Under the pieces are notes generated by a model that worked only from the letters and a program-made list of their open reading frames with translations, had not been told where the DNA came from and did no database searches. The position numbers and the translations under genes were made by a program. Positions 45,878-56,138 of a stretch of 64,000 bases of DNA are shown here, piece by piece. The stretch comes from Mycolicibacterium aichiense (GTDB lineage Bacteria > Actinomycetota > Actinomycetes > Mycobacteriales > Mycobacteriaceae). Position 1 is the stretch's first letter, and every line of letters begins with the position of its first letter. The stretch covers positions 3,534,001 through 3,598,000 of the forward strand of contig NZ_AP022561.1 of assembly GCF_010726245.1 (NCBI RefSeq), read 5' to 3'.

Positions 45878-46701
45878 CCGTCGTCGTCGATGAGGTAGCG
45901 CTCGGTGCCCTCGTCGACGCGGGCCTGATCGGCCTTCAACGACACCGCGATCTTGTTGCTGGCATTGCGCATCACGTCCAGGGTCAGTTCGCGGGCCTGC
46001 TCCTGCGAGAAGTGCTCGCGCACACCGGAAGCCACCGCCGGACTGATCCGCGCCGGTGACCAGATCAGCGCGTCGGCGTAACGCAGCGCCGCCTTGTGCG
46101 CATCGGTCAACAACTCGGAGGATTCGAAGTGCTCGATGTCGTCGTACATCGATTCGCTGCCACCGGCGTCCAGCGCCTTGCTTTCCCGCAGCGATTTACA
46201 GAGTCGGCAGTTGTGCGCGACAGCTCCGCGCAGCCGCACCACCTCGGTGGTCACCGGGTCCAGCGACCGCAGCCGCGCCACCCCGGGCAGCAACTGGTTG
46301 AACAGAACGTCACCGGCGTCGATGCCCGGATCCCACGCCGGCGCCTCGGGCACCCAGCCGACCGGCAAGCCGAGTACCTCCAACCCGTTGCGCACCCGCG
46401 GCAGGAAGTCGGCGAAGAACATCTGGATCACCGCGGCGAAGCTCGCCGCACCCAGCGCCCCGGTCAGCGCCTCCCGCTGACGATCGGAAATCGCCGACAC
46501 GTCGACGCTGAACTGCTCGGCGAACTCGGCCACCACCTTCTCGGCGTCCGACTCGGGCGCGCTCACCGGCGTCTGCGCGGGCAGCGGAGTCAACGAAAGC
46601 GTGTCGCCACAGGTGGTGCGAATCAGCCCCACCAGACGCTGCAGGTCTGCCGGTGATTGCACCACCAGCTGGGTCAGGACAGCGTCAAGATCATCGGCCA
46701 T
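45859..46701 (-). CDS. Carboxymuconolactone decarboxylase/AhpD-like family protein
   Basis: A 280-residue helical protein of the CMD/AhpD-like fold. The redox motif appears as NCRLCKSL (CxxC), with the following [19 protein letters not shown] helix and [27 protein letters not shown] helix. The CxxC with a nearby His in the helix is consistent with a peroxiredoxin-recycling or peroxidase-like role. A 130-residue N-terminal helical extension is longer than in AhpD. It is 7 bp before the tldE-like gene's end on the same strand and may be in one transcript with it. Confidence 0.78.
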   Translation of the reverse strand: MADDLDAVLTQLVVQSPADLQRLVGLIRTTCGDTLSLTPLPAQTPVSAPESDAEKVVAEFAEQFSVDVSAISDRQREALTGALGAASFAAVIQMFFADFLPRVRNGLEVLGLPVGWVPEAPAWDPGIDAGDVLFNQLLPGVARLRSLDPVTTEVVRLRGAVAHNCRLCKSLRESKALDAGGSESMYDDIEHFESSELLTDAHKAALRYADALIWSPARISPAVASGVREHFSQEQARELTLDVMRNASNKIAVSLKADQARVDEGTERYLIDDDGQTVFA

Positions 46702-46708
46702 CTGCCGA

Positions 46709-48082
46709 TTATTGCGCTTGGCTCACCGACGACATGTGGAAGTCGGGGATTCGCAGCGTCGGCATCACTGCCCGGGTCGCCCAGTCACCCCATTCGCGGG
46801 GCAACGTCTGCTCGGGCACGCCCGCCTCGGTGGCCCGCCGCAACAGATCCAGCGGGCTCTCGTTGAAGCGGAAATTGTTGACCGCCCCGGTGACTTCGCC
46901 GTCTTCGATGAGGTACACCCCGTCGCGGGTCAGCCCGGTCAGCAGCAGGGTGGTCGGATCGACGGTGCGGATGTACCACAGCGTGGTCAGCAGCAGCCCG
47001 CGCTCAGTGGATGCCACCATGTCGGCCAACTCGGCGCTGCCACCGGTCATCAGCAGGTTGTCGGCCGGTACCGCGACGGACGTCCCGAACTCGCTGGCCG
47101 CGGCCCTGGGGTAGGCCAGCGCGTTGATGGCGCCGTCGCGGATCCAGTCGACCCGCCCGATGTCGAGCCCGTTGTCGAACACCGAGATCGTCTCCGATCC
47201 GCTGGTGGCCGCGACGAACGGCGCGCATTCCAGTCCCGGTGCGAACGGATCGGAGTACATCGTCAGCGGCAGGTGGGTGAGCTTCTCCCCGACCCGGGTT
47301 CCGCCGCCGGGGGCCGACAACGCGGTCCGGCCCTCCTCGGCGCCGCGACCGTCCATCGACCAGCCGAGGTAGATCATCATGTCGGCCACCGCCGACGGGG
47401 GCATCAAGGTTTCATAGCGGCCGGCCGGCAGCTCGACGGTCCGGTCGGCCCAGCCGAGGCGCATCGCAAGATCGTCGAGCAGCGTGTCGGTGGGCACCTC
47501 GGTGAACCACGGGGTGGAGATGCCCGCCCACGCGCTGGCACCGTCGCGTTTGGCGTTGATCTCGACGGTTCCGGTGGGCTGGGTGAAGCGGCGGCGGAGC
47601 CCGGTCGAGGTGGCCAGAAACGTCGTCTCGACGACGTGGTGGGCGTAGCCGTACAACCGGTCGGTGCGCCCGAACCCGCTCGACAGTGATTCGGCGACAT
47701 CGGCGAACACCCCGGCCCCGGTCTCTGGAATCGACTCGTTCCAGTCGTCTGGGGTACCGCTGCCGGTCAGTAGCGGCGCACTGTCGCGGGCGTCGGGAGC
47801 GGCGTGGGCAGCGTGTTCGGCTGCGGCCACCAGCACCGCGATCGCAGCGGGGTTTACGTCACTGCTGCGGACCGCACCGGTGTGCGACGTATTGCCCTTG
47901 CGCACAATCGAAATCACGGTGGTCGACCTTGTTGTCGAGACACCGTTGGTGGTCATCGAGTTCCCGGCCCACCGCAGCGAGGCCTCGGCACGATCGGTGA
48001 CGATCACGATCGTTTCATCGGCTCGACCTGATTGGCTGGCGGCCTGCAACGCCAATTCGACGACCTGCTGGGCGGGGATCAT
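46709..48082 (-). CDS. tldE: TldE/PmbA family metalloprotease partner subunit
   Basis: A 457-residue protein of the TldE/PmbA family, the non-catalytic partner of TldD. Typical segments are [44 protein letters not shown] and [26 protein letters not shown]; no HExxxH is present. TldD/TldE together cleave peptides inside the cell and in other bacteria mature RiPPs and degrade CcdA-type antitoxins. The ATG at 48082 is preferred. A 14-codon open frame links it to tldD by two ATGA overlaps. M. tuberculosis keeps the same order next to uspA, recalled from general knowledge. Confidence 0.88.
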   Translation of the reverse strand: MIPAQQVVELALQAASQSGRADETIVIVTDRAEASLRWAGNSMTTNGVSTTRSTTVISIVRKGNTSHTGAVRSSDVNPAAIAVLVAAAEHAAHAAPDARDSAPLLTGSGTPDDWNESIPETGAGVFADVAESLSSGFGRTDRLYGYAHHVVETTFLATSTGLRRRFTQPTGTVEINAKRDGASAWAGISTPWFTEVPTDTLLDDLAMRLGWADRTVELPAGRYETLMPPSAVADMMIYLGWSMDGRGAEEGRTALSAPGGGTRVGEKLTHLPLTMYSDPFAPGLECAPFVAATSGSETISVFDNGLDIGRVDWIRDGAINALAYPRAAASEFGTSVAVPADNLLMTGGSAELADMVASTERGLLLTTLWYIRTVDPTTLLLTGLTRDGVYLIEDGEVTGAVNNFRFNESPLDLLRRATEAGVPEQTLPREWGDWATRAVMPTLRIPDFHMSSVSQAQ

Positions 48083-48119
48083 GCGCGGCTCCACCCCGAT
48101 TTGGCCTCTTCGCTGGCGC

Positions 48120-49634
48120 TCATCGACCGGCCTCCTCGCGCGTGTTGAGCACGTTCACCCCGCGGAACAAGGCTGACGGGCAGCCGTGGCTGACAGCGGC
48201 CACCTGGCCGGGCTGGGCCTTGCCGCAATTGAAGGCCCCACCCAGACGCCAGGTCTGGCGCCCGCCAACGGCTTCCATCGAATTCCAGAAATCGGTGGTG
48301 GTGGCCTGATACGCGACGTCGCGCAGCTGTCCGTCCAGCCGGCCATCGCGGATCCGATAAAACCGCTGCCCGGTGAATTGGAAGTTGTAGCGCTGCATGT
48401 CGATCGACCAGGATTTGTCACCGACGATGTAGATGCCGTCCGCGACCCGGGAGATCAGGTCATCAGTGCTCAGGTCCTCGACGCCGGGCTGCAGGGAGAC
48501 GTTGGCCATCCGCTGGATCGGGACGTGGTGTGGGGAGTCGGCATAGCTGCAGCCATTGGACCGGGCGTGGCCCAGCCGCGGCGCGAACACCCGGTCGAGT
48601 TGGTAGCCGACGAAGATACCGTCGCGCACCAGATCCCAGCTCTGCGCGGCCACTCCTTCGTCGTCGTATCCGATGGTGGCCAAACCGTATTCGACGGTGC
48701 GATCAGCGGTCACGGTCATCACCGGGGAGCCGTAGCGCATCGTGTTCAGCTTGTCCGGCGTGGCGAACGACGTACCCGCGTAGGCGGCTTCGTACCCGAT
48801 CGCCCGGTCGTATTCGGTGGCGTGCCCGATGGATTCGTGAATGGTCAACCACAGATTGGTGGGGTCGATCACCAGATCGGTCGGCCCGGCGACCACCGTC
48901 GGCGCCTTGGTCTTCTCCGCGAGCAGACCGGGCAGCTCGGCCAGTTCGGTACTCCAGTCCCACACCTCGTCGCCGGCCACCGCCTCCCAGCCGCGAGCGG
49001 TCGGCGGAGCCAGCGTGCGCATCGACTCGAAGCTGCCTGCCGCCGCGTCGACGGCCACCGCGTCCAGCGCCGGCTGCAGCCGCACCCGCTGCTGGGTGAT
49101 CGACGAACCGAAGGTGTCGGCGTAGAACGTTTGCTCCTTGACGGTCATCACCATCGCCGAGACGTGATCGACCCCGTCGGAGGCCAGCAAGCGACCGGAG
49201 TACTCCCCCAGCAGAGCGATCTTGTCGGCGGTCGCAACGGTGAACGGGTCGATCCCGTAGTTCGACACCCACGTCACGTCGTTGTAGACCGGTTCGGCCG
49301 CCAACTCGATGCGCTCGGCATTCAGCAGCGCCAGCGTGGTGGCGACCTGCACCGCGCGGCGCGCGGTGTCCGCGGCGACCTCAGGAGCCAGCTCGGCGTG
49401 CGAGGCGAACCCCCAGGTGCCGTCGACGATCACCCGAACTGCCAGCCCGATCTCGCGGTCGGTGACCGCGCTCTGCAGCTCGCCGTCGCGCAGCTGCACC
49501 ACCTCGCTGGTGATCGCGTGGATCCGGAGATCGGCGTAGCTGGCGCCGGCGGCACGGGCCGCCGACAGGGCAGCGTCGGCGAGCGCATGGCGCGGAAGGG
49601 CCAGGAAGTCGGCGTCAACGTCACGGGGACTCAC
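48120..49634 (-). CDS. tldD: TldD family metalloprotease
   Basis: A 504-residue zinc metallopeptidase. The HExxxH motif is HESIGH (266-271) and the conserved Cys ligand region is NCGKAQPGQ (Cys470). It works with TldE as a heterodimer that unfolds and degrades peptides in the cytosol. The GTG at 49634 has no Shine-Dalgarno site and may be leaderless. It is divergent from uspA, 38 bp away, so both promoters overlap. Confidence 0.9.
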   Translation of the reverse strand: MSPRDVDADFLALPRHALADAALSAARAAGASYADLRIHAITSEVVQLRDGELQSAVTDREIGLAVRVIVDGTWGFASHAELAPEVAADTARRAVQVATTLALLNAERIELAAEPVYNDVTWVSNYGIDPFTVATADKIALLGEYSGRLLASDGVDHVSAMVMTVKEQTFYADTFGSSITQQRVRLQPALDAVAVDAAAGSFESMRTLAPPTARGWEAVAGDEVWDWSTELAELPGLLAEKTKAPTVVAGPTDLVIDPTNLWLTIHESIGHATEYDRAIGYEAAYAGTSFATPDKLNTMRYGSPVMTVTADRTVEYGLATIGYDDEGVAAQSWDLVRDGIFVGYQLDRVFAPRLGHARSNGCSYADSPHHVPIQRMANVSLQPGVEDLSTDDLISRVADGIYIVGDKSWSIDMQRYNFQFTGQRFYRIRDGRLDGQLRDVAYQATTTDFWNSMEAVGGRQTWRLGGAFNCGKAQPGQVAAVSHGCPSALFRGVNVLNTREEAGR

Positions 49635-49672
49635 GTGCTACACGGTAACGGGCGGCTCGGCGACCCGCTTTA

Positions 49673-50554
49673 ATGGCCAAGGTGACGACTCGGCGCATGC
49701 GTTCGACCCTGCTGGGGTACGCGCTGCTCGCGCCGAGCCTGTTCGGGGTCGTCTGCTTCCTGTTGTTGCCCATGCTGGTGGTGGTGTGGCTGAGTCTGCA
49801 CCGCTGGGACCTGCTGGGCCCCATCCGCTATGTGGGACTGGACAATTGGCGTTCGGTGCTCACTGACGCCGGCTTCGGCAACTCCCTGCTGGTGACGCTG
49901 GCGTTCATCGCGATCGTGGTTCCGGTGCAGATCCTGCTGGGTTTGTTCGCCGCGGCATTGTTGTCCCGCGAACTGCCGGGCAGCGGCGTGTTCCGCACCG
50001 TGTACGTGGTTCCGTGGGTGTGCTCGCCGTTGGCGGTCGCGGTGCTGTGGCATTGGATCCTGGCGCCGACCGACGGCGCGGTGGGCACGCTGTTGGGGCG
50101 CCGCGTGGAGTGGCTGACCGATCCCGGGCTGGCGTTGCCGGTGGTCTCCGCGGTGACGGTGTGGATGAACGTCGGCTACGTGACGCTGTTTTTCTTGGCC
50201 GGGATCCTGGCAATCCCGCCGCAGATCCACGCCGCCGCCCGCCTCGACGGCGCGACGAGCTGGCAGCGGTTCTGGCACATCACGCTGCCGATGCTGCGGC
50301 CGACCCTGTTCTTCGTCTCGGTGACCGGCGTCGTCAGCGCGGCGCAGGTGTTCGACACCGTCTACGCACTGACCGGTGGCGGGCCCGCCGGGCGTACCGA
50401 TCTGGTGGCCCACCGGATTTATGCCGAGGCGTTCGGGGCCGCCGCGATCGGGCGGGCAGCGGTGATGGCGCTGGTGCTGTTCGTCATCCTGGTCGGCGCG
50501 ACGATCGTCCAGCATCTCTACTTTCGCCGGCGGATCAGCTATGACCTCACGTAA
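49673..50554 (+). CDS. uspA: ABC sugar transporter permease UspA
   Basis: A 293-residue inner-membrane permease with six helices. The EAA-type coupling motif is HAAARLDGATSWQRFWHITLPMLRPTLFF. It belongs to the carbohydrate-uptake type I family and matches the M. tuberculosis UspABC amino-sugar importer by order (tldD/tldE beside it, then uspB and uspC). The start ATG at 49673 has no ribosome-binding site; GTG 49682 is possible. The 3' end overlaps uspB by 14 bp. No ATPase gene is in the operon, so it must use a shared one. Confidence 0.88.
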   Translation: MAKVTTRRMRSTLLGYALLAPSLFGVVCFLLLPMLVVVWLSLHRWDLLGPIRYVGLDNWRSVLTDAGFGNSLLVTLAFIAIVVPVQILLGLFAAALLSRELPGSGVFRTVYVVPWVCSPLAVAVLWHWILAPTDGAVGTLLGRRVEWLTDPGLALPVVSAVTVWMNVGYVTLFFLAGILAIPPQIHAAARLDGATSWQRFWHITLPMLRPTLFFVSVTGVVSAAQVFDTVYALTGGGPAGRTDLVAHRIYAEAFGAAAIGRAAVMALVLFVILVGATIVQHLYFRRRISYDLT

Positions 50555-51353
50555 CGTGCTGATCTACCTGGGTCTGCTGGCCGGTGCAGTGATCACCCTG
50601 GCCCCGTTCGGGCTGGGTCTGTTGACGTCGTTCACCTCGGCACAGCAGTTCGCCACCGGCACACCGCTGTCGCTGCCGAGCCCGCCGACGCTCGCCAACT
50701 ACGGTGCGCTCGGCGATGCCGGATTCGGCCGCGCGTTGGCCGTGACCGCGCTGATGACGGCGATCATCACCCTGGCGCAGTTGACGTTCTCGGTGCTGGC
50801 CGCCTACGCGTTCGCCCGCCTGGAGTTCACCGGCCGCGACGTGATGTTCTGGGTCTACATCGCAACGTTGATGGTCCCCGGGACGGTGACCGTGGTGCCG
50901 CTGTATCTGATGATGGCCGAGCTGGGCCTGCGGAACACGTTCTGGGCGTTGGTGTTGCCGTTCGTCTTCGGCTCTCCCTACGCGATCTTCCTGTTGCGCG
51001 AGTACTTTCGCGGCATCCCTGCCGACCTGGTCAACGCCGCCCGCCTGGACGGGGCCAACACCCTTGATGTGCTGGTGCACGTGGTGTTGCCCGCCAGCAA
51101 GCCGATCCTGGTGACGTTGACGCTGATCACCGTTGTCAGTCAATGGAATTCGTTCATGTGGCCGCTGGTCATCACCAGCGGCGGCACCTGGCGGGTGCTG
51201 ACCGTCGCGACCGCGGGGTTGCAGACCCAGTACAACGCGCAGTGGACGCTGGTGATGGCGGCGACGACGGTGGCGATCGTCCCGCTGATCGCGTTGTTCC
51301 TGGTGTTCCAGCGTCAGATCGTGCGCTCGATCGTCGTCACCGGGCTGAAATGA
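50541..51353 (+). CDS. uspB: ABC sugar transporter permease UspB
   Basis: A 270-residue permease, the second membrane subunit, with the coupling motif VNAARLDGANTLDVLVHVVLPASKPILV. It pairs with UspA to form the channel for an amino sugar or related carbohydrate. It overlaps uspA by 14 bp and uspC by ATGA. In M. tuberculosis this gene is named UspB or UspE. Confidence 0.88.
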   Translation: MTSRNVLIYLGLLAGAVITLAPFGLGLLTSFTSAQQFATGTPLSLPSPPTLANYGALGDAGFGRALAVTALMTAIITLAQLTFSVLAAYAFARLEFTGRDVMFWVYIATLMVPGTVTVVPLYLMMAELGLRNTFWALVLPFVFGSPYAIFLLREYFRGIPADLVNAARLDGANTLDVLVHVVLPASKPILVTLTLITVVSQWNSFMWPLVITSGGTWRVLTVATAGLQTQYNAQWTLVMAATTVAIVPLIALFLVFQRQIVRSIVVTGLK

Positions 51354-52624
51354 GCTGGCCGCCACGGTTCTCCACCCGCATGCTGGCCGGGCTGATCGCC
51401 GTCGCTGTACTGCTGGTCTCCGCGGCCCTGGTGCTGGGCCGATCAGACGAACCGTCGGACAAGACAGTGATCACCGTGCGGGTGTGGGATCCGCAGGTGG
51501 CGGCCGCCTACGCCGAGTCCTTCGCCGAATTCAGCCGCACGCATCCGGACATCGAGGTGCGCACCGACGTCGTCCCCTACGCCAGCTATTTCACCACTTT
51601 GCGCACCGACGTCGCCGGCGGCGGAGCCGACGACATCTTCTGGCTCAACAACGCCAACTTCGCCGAATACGCCGACAACAAGCGGCTGATGTCGGTGGCA
51701 CCGAGCCCGGACTGGGACCCGTCGGTCATCGCACAGTTCACCCGGGGCGGCGCGCTGTGGGGCGTGCCGCAACTGACCGACGCCGGAATCGCGCTGTACT
51801 ACAACGCCGACCTTCTGGCCGCCGACGGCGTAGACACCGCCGCACTGAATTCGCTGCGCTGGGATCCCGACCCGAGTATCGACACCCTGCGCCCCCTGCT
51901 GGCGCGCCTGACCCACGGCAGGCAATGGGCGTACAACGCCGCCAACGATTTACAGGCCATCTACCTCAACTACATCGGCTCGGCGGGTGGGGTGTTCTCC
52001 TCTCGCGACCGATTCGCCTTCGACAACCCGCAGGCCGCCATGGCGTTCCGCTATGTCATCGGGTTGATCAACACCGACCGGGTCTCCCCGCCCGCGTCGG
52101 ACACCAACGACAACGGCGACTTCTCCCGCAACCAGTTCCTGGCCGGGCGGATGGCGCTGTTCCAGTCGGGCACCTACAACCTGGCCCAGATCGCCGAGCA
52201 GGCGACGTTCCGCTGGGGCGTGGCGATGCTCCCGGCCGGCCCGGCTGGGAGGGTCAGCGTGACCAACGGCATTGTCGCCGCGGGCAATCCCGCCAGCCGC
52301 CACCCCGAAGCGGCGCGCGAGGTGCTGGCCTGGCTGGGTAGCGAACGTGGCAACTCCTACGTCGGCCGCCAGGGCGCCGCCATCCCGGCGGTGCTGCCGG
52401 CCCAGCAGCAGTACTTCGACTACTGGTCGGCCAAGGGCGTCGACGTGACGCCGTTCTTCCGGGTGCTCGACGGCCCGCGCATCGCCGCACCGGGCGGACC
52501 GGGCTTCGCCGCCGGATATCAGGCGATCAAGCCTTACTTCGATGAAATGTTCCTGGGCAGAACACCTGTCGCTGTGGCGTTGCGGACCGCTCAGCAGGCG
52601 GCGAACACCGCGGCCGCGCGCTAG
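51350..52624 (+). CDS. uspC: ABC sugar transporter substrate-binding protein UspC
   Basis: A 424-residue extracellular binding protein of the carbohydrate type. The pattern includes [61 protein letters not shown], then [26 protein letters not shown] and [27 protein letters not shown]. tuberculosis UspC binds amino sugars. The N-terminus has one hydrophobic helix (residues about 10-30) but no lipobox cysteine, so it may be anchored by its uncleaved helix. The start ATG overlaps uspB. The stop overlaps the convergent EcfT gene by 4 bp. Confidence 0.9.
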   Translation: MSWPPRFSTRMLAGLIAVAVLLVSAALVLGRSDEPSDKTVITVRVWDPQVAAAYAESFAEFSRTHPDIEVRTDVVPYASYFTTLRTDVAGGGADDIFWLNNANFAEYADNKRLMSVAPSPDWDPSVIAQFTRGGALWGVPQLTDAGIALYYNADLLAADGVDTAALNSLRWDPDPSIDTLRPLLARLTHGRQWAYNAANDLQAIYLNYIGSAGGVFSSRDRFAFDNPQAAMAFRYVIGLINTDRVSPPASDTNDNGDFSRNQFLAGRMALFQSGTYNLAQIAEQATFRWGVAMLPAGPAGRVSVTNGIVAAGNPASRHPEAAREVLAWLGSERGNSYVGRQGAAIPAVLPAQQQYFDYWSAKGVDVTPFFRVLDGPRIAAPGGPGFAAGYQAIKPYFDEMFLGRTPVAVALRTAQQAANTAAAR

Positions 52625-53445
52625 ATCCCCGCCAGCACCGTCATCTGCAGACCGACCGACACCACGCACACCAGCCCGCAGATCGCCAAGACCACCCAGT
52701 CGGCGCGCTTGGGACCCGACGGCGCCGCGGAGATCGTGCCGGTTCCGCCGCGTGCGGTGATCGCATCACCCATCTCGTCAGCACGCCGCAGCGCCACCGT
52801 GACGCCCGCCGACATCAGGTCCACCATCTCGATGGCCCACCGCCGGCGCCGGGCCCGGCGACTGGTCAGCACCGGACGCGGCCGCAGCCGTCGCGCGGCG
52901 TAGAGCAACCGGAACTCGTCGAGCAGCATGGGAAATGCCCGCAGCGACAAAGCCAGTGCCACCGCCCAGTCGTCAACCGGGATGCGGAAGAACTTCAGCG
53001 GCCTGCCGAGGCGCGCCACCGCGGGCGCGATGTCGGCGACGTTCGTCGTCCACGACACCATCATCCCCAACGCCAGCAGCACGATCGCCACCACGGTGAT
53101 GCGCACGAACTTCAGCAGTCCACCGAGTTCGAAGGCGTGGGACGCCAGATGCAGCACCGGCGCTCCACCGCCGAGCGCCGCGGTCACCGCGCCGAGGAGC
53201 AGCAATAGCCACAGCCACTTGGGTACCGACGGCAGCACACCGCGCGGGATGCGGGCCATGCGGATCGCGGTGCCGATGAGGATCGCGACCAGCGCGATCG
53301 GCACCCAATCCGGATAGAACGCCAACAGGGCCGAGAAACCGAGGACCACAACCAGTTTGGTGCCGGCCCACAGCTCGTGGATCGGTGACGTGCCCGGCAC
53401 CGGACGCAGCAGCACCACCGGGCGGGGCTGGCGGGCGGTCGTCAC
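52621..53445 (-). CDS. ECF transporter transmembrane subunit EcfT (CbiQ-like)
   Basis: A 274-residue inner-membrane protein of the EcfT/CbiQ family. The helical membrane part ([39 protein letters not shown]) and the coupling-helix repeats ([26 protein letters not shown] and [24 protein letters not shown], with Ala-Arg-Gly-like ends) are typical. It joins the ATPases to the substrate-binding component. The GTG at 53445 overlaps the ATPase gene stop (GTGA). M. tuberculosis Rv2325c is the likely counterpart by order. Confidence 0.88.
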   Translation of the reverse strand: MTTARQPRPVVLLRPVPGTSPIHELWAGTKLVVVLGFSALLAFYPDWVPIALVAILIGTAIRMARIPRGVLPSVPKWLWLLLLLGAVTAALGGGAPVLHLASHAFELGGLLKFVRITVVAIVLLALGMMVSWTTNVADIAPAVARLGRPLKFFRIPVDDWAVALALSLRAFPMLLDEFRLLYAARRLRPRPVLTSRRARRRRWAIEMVDLMSAGVTVALRRADEMGDAITARGGTGTISAAPSGPKRADWVVLAICGLVCVVSVGLQMTVLAGI

Positions 53446-55508
53446 GACACTTCCTCCGCGGTCGGCGCGGTGCTGAGCACACCGTCGCGCAAATGAAGGG
53501 TGCGCGGGCACAGCTCCTCGAGCCCGACGAAATCGTGCGAGATCACCACGACGGTCAGACCGCTGTTGCGGCGCAGATCGCTCAGCAGCCGCAGCAACCC
53601 ACGCTGGCTGGCTGCGTCGAGACCGGCCAGTGGCTCGTCGAGAATCAGTGCCTGCGGCGAGCGGGCCAGCAGCCCGGCGATCACCACCCGCCGCATCTGG
53701 CCACCCGAAAGCTGGTCGATACGACGCCCGGCCAGCGAGGCGTCGAGGCCGACCTTGGCCAGCGCGGCGTGCACCCGTGCGGTGTCGTGGGGTGAAAAGC
53801 CGGCTGCGGAGGCAACTTCCAGATCGACTCGACTGCGCATCAGCTGCAGCCGGGCGGCTTGGAAAGCAATGGCCACCTCGCCGACACAATCGGGTGCTGG
53901 GCGCCCGCGCACCAGGCACGCGCCGGACGTCGGCGTGGTCAGGCCCGCCATGATCCAAGCCAGGGTCGACTTGCCAGAACCGTTGCCGCCGTGGATGAGA
54001 AGGCCGTCGCCCTCGTGGACGGTGAAGTTGACATCGGTCAGCGCGGGCTTGGCCCACGGTGTACCCGCGGCGTATTCGTGGCTGACATGTTCGAGCTGCA
54101 ACACCGGTTCGGCGGCGCGCGGCGCAGCACTGACCGTCGTCGTTGGCGCGGCGGCGCTTTCGACCATGTCGGTGTTGTCCAGCGACTCGGTGAGATTGAC
54201 GATCCGGTCGGCGGTGTCGGCTTCGTTGTTGTAATGGGTGATCGCCACCAGCGCCATCCGGTGGCGTTCGGTCAGGCCGGACAACACGCCCAGCAATGCT
54301 TCGCGCCCGCGCTGATCGACCATGCTGGTGACCTCGTCGGCGATCAGCATCGACGGCTTGCGAGCCAGCGCGGCAGCCACCGCGAGCCGCTGCAGCTCGC
54401 CGCCGGATAATCCGCCGGTGTCGCGCTCCTCCATGCCGGATAGGCCGACCTCGTCGAGCAGCCCCGCGATATCGGTGTGTGTCCCGGGCGGCAGGCCGAA
54501 CACCACATCATCGGCGACTCGCGTTCCCAGGACCTGACTTTCGGGGTGCTGCAGGATCACCGCAGTCCCCCCTGGCTTGCCCAGTCCGATCGCGCCAGGC
54601 CGCTCGATCGTGCCGGAGGTCGGATTCCGCCCGGCCAGCAGCAGCATCAGCGTGGTCTTGCCGGAGCCGTTGGCGCCGGTGATCGCCACGTGCTCGCCGA
54701 CGTCAACCGACAAACTCAATGGGCGCAGCGCGTCCCGCGCGGCGTTGGGGTAACGGAACCTGGCGTCGACCAGACGGACCGGAACCGGTGCGACCGGTCC
54801 AGACTCTTCGGGCGGCTCGAGCTTGTGCACGTCGGGAATGCCACGCAAGCGGTCCAGCACTCGCGACAGCGCCCACCACCCGACCAGGGTGACGACCATG
54901 ATGGAGAACATCGCGTAGAACATCAGCAGCACCGGCCAGTACTGCAGCGCGACGCCGAACATGTGCCGCGCATCCTCGGCCGCAGGCCGGAACGGCTCGA
55001 AGCGCGACATCACCGAGACCACACCGTCGAAGTTGGCGGTCATCGCCGAGAACGTCAGCGTGCGCAGCCGAACCAACACGGTCAACGCGGCGATGATGAA
55101 CAGACCGAACACCACGCCGGCCACCAGGCCGACCGCGATGACGGTCGGTGTGCCGCGCCCGCGCCGCTTCATGATGCCGGCCAGTCCACCGACGTAGGCG
55201 CAGTTGACCACCACCATGAGGCCGCTGATGCCGGCGATGAGGAAAGCCACGACGCTCGCCGCGACGGTCGACGCGAGCAGCACCCGCAGGCGGTAGCGGT
55301 AGCCCAGCAGACCCATCGGCACGGTCGTGAGAAGCGAGAGCCCCCCGGCAAACGGCACGACCACGGAAATGATCGCCAACGCGGCGGCCAGCGCGGCCAT
55401 CACAGACGCTTGGGCCATCTCCACGGGTGTCAGCGAGCCGGTTCGGCGGTGATCGAGCGACGGTCGGGAGGGCTGCTGCGCAGGCGCCTCCGGTCTCGTC
55501 GCGGTCAT
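53442..55508 (-). CDS. ECF transporter: fused S-like membrane domain and two ABC ATPase domains
   Basis: A 688-residue chain. Residues about 30-245 are a DUF2232/EcfS-like membrane domain with about six helices (starting [20 protein letters not shown]). Then come two ABC ATPase domains: the first has GANGSGKTT (about 275), LSGGELQR and the H loop in VAITHY; the second has GGNGSGKST (about 505), LSGGQMRR, Walker [16 protein letters not shown] and VVISHD. With the EcfT gene it makes a complete importer in two genes. The vitamin or metal substrate is unknown. The ATG at 55508 is used. M. tuberculosis Rv2326c is the likely counterpart. Confidence 0.88.
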   Translation of the reverse strand: MTATRPEAPAQQPSRPSLDHRRTGSLTPVEMAQASVMAALAAALAIISVVVPFAGGLSLLTTVPMGLLGYRYRLRVLLASTVAASVVAFLIAGISGLMVVVNCAYVGGLAGIMKRRGRGTPTVIAVGLVAGVVFGLFIIAALTVLVRLRTLTFSAMTANFDGVVSVMSRFEPFRPAAEDARHMFGVALQYWPVLLMFYAMFSIMVVTLVGWWALSRVLDRLRGIPDVHKLEPPEESGPVAPVPVRLVDARFRYPNAARDALRPLSLSVDVGEHVAITGANGSGKTTLMLLLAGRNPTSGTIERPGAIGLGKPGGTAVILQHPESQVLGTRVADDVVFGLPPGTHTDIAGLLDEVGLSGMEERDTGGLSGGELQRLAVAAALARKPSMLIADEVTSMVDQRGREALLGVLSGLTERHRMALVAITHYNNEADTADRIVNLTESLDNTDMVESAAAPTTTVSAAPRAAEPVLQLEHVSHEYAAGTPWAKPALTDVNFTVHEGDGLLIHGGNGSGKSTLAWIMAGLTTPTSGACLVRGRPAPDCVGEVAIAFQAARLQLMRSRVDLEVASAAGFSPHDTARVHAALAKVGLDASLAGRRIDQLSGGQMRRVVIAGLLARSPQALILDEPLAGLDAASQRGLLRLLSDLRRNSGLTVVVISHDFVGLEELCPRTLHLRDGVLSTAPTAEEVS

Positions 55509-55614
55509 CACCCGATTCTGCCAGCCGCGGCGGGCGGCCCGGGTGTTCGGCCTGCCGCGGCCAGGGCCGCCTGTGGGAAAGCTGTGAGAAATCACACCCG
55601 GCGGCCGGGCGACA

Positions 55615-55631
55615 ACATAGTATTTCTATGT
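55615..55631. promoter_or_regulatory. Palindromic MarR operator candidate
   Basis: ACATAG-tattt-CTATGT is a perfect 6-5-6 inverted repeat that ends 4 bases before the MarR start codon at 55636; TATTT and AAATA at 55621-55636 form a second symmetric pair. It lies between the MarR gene and the divergent ECF gene (start 55508). Autoregulation by the MarR protein is the simplest reading. Confidence 0.55.
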
Positions 55632-55635
55632 AAAT

Positions 55636-56121
55636 ATGGTCGGTATGAGTCCGACGCCTACCCAGGAGCGCCCCGGCGCGGCTTCCCCGTCGCACGCGGG
55701 CTTGGGTTCTGAGCTGCTCACCGTCGTAGCGCGGCTCAACCGGCTGGCCACCCAGCGAATCCGGCTGCCGCTGCCGTGGGCGCAGGCCCGCCTGCTCAGC
55801 ACGATCGACGACCAGGGCGAAGCCCGCATCTCCGATCTGGCTGAACTCGACCACTGCTCGCAGCCGACGATGACCACGCAGGTCCGGCGCCTCGAGGATG
55901 CCGGCTTGGTGGCCCGCACTACCGATCCTGACGATGCGCGTGCGGTCCGCATTCGCATCACCCCCGAGGGCAAGACAATGCTGACCCAGGTCCGCGCCGA
56001 CCGCGCCGCGGTGATCGATCCGCGCATCGAGCGACTGTCGGACGAGGACCGCGAAATTCTGTCGACCGCCGTCGGAGCACTGCATCGCCTGCTCGACGAC
56101 CTCGACACGTCACCGAAGTAG
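55636..56121 (+). CDS. MarR family transcriptional regulator
   Basis: A 161-residue winged-helix dimeric regulator. The HTH is ARISDLAELDHCSQPTMTTQVRRLEDAGLVART and the wing is DPDDARAVRIRITPEGKTML, both typical of MarR. The helices at each end form the dimer interface. The ATG at 55636 or at 55645 could start; a palindrome overlaps the promoter. It is 17 bp before an MFS transporter gene in the same operon, so it probably controls that efflux gene. Its position next to the ECF gene matches M. tuberculosis Rv2327. Confidence 0.9.
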   Translation: MVGMSPTPTQERPGAASPSHAGLGSELLTVVARLNRLATQRIRLPLPWAQARLLSTIDDQGEARISDLAELDHCSQPTMTTQVRRLEDAGLVARTTDPDDARAVRIRITPEGKTMLTQVRADRAAVIDPRIERLSDEDREILSTAVGALHRLLDDLDTSPK

Positions 56122-56138
56122 TAAGGAGTGAGCCACTC

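Noticed and set aside
53442..55508. The ECF ATPase as the missing ATPase of UspABC
   Set aside because: Its two ATPase domains are fused to a membrane domain and coupled to EcfT, and it is of the ECF type. UspABC would need a CUT1/MsiK-type ATPase.
54703..56085. 460-codon minus-strand frame across the MarR gene
   Set aside because: It overlaps both the MarR gene and the ECF gene in a shifted frame and has no domain pattern.
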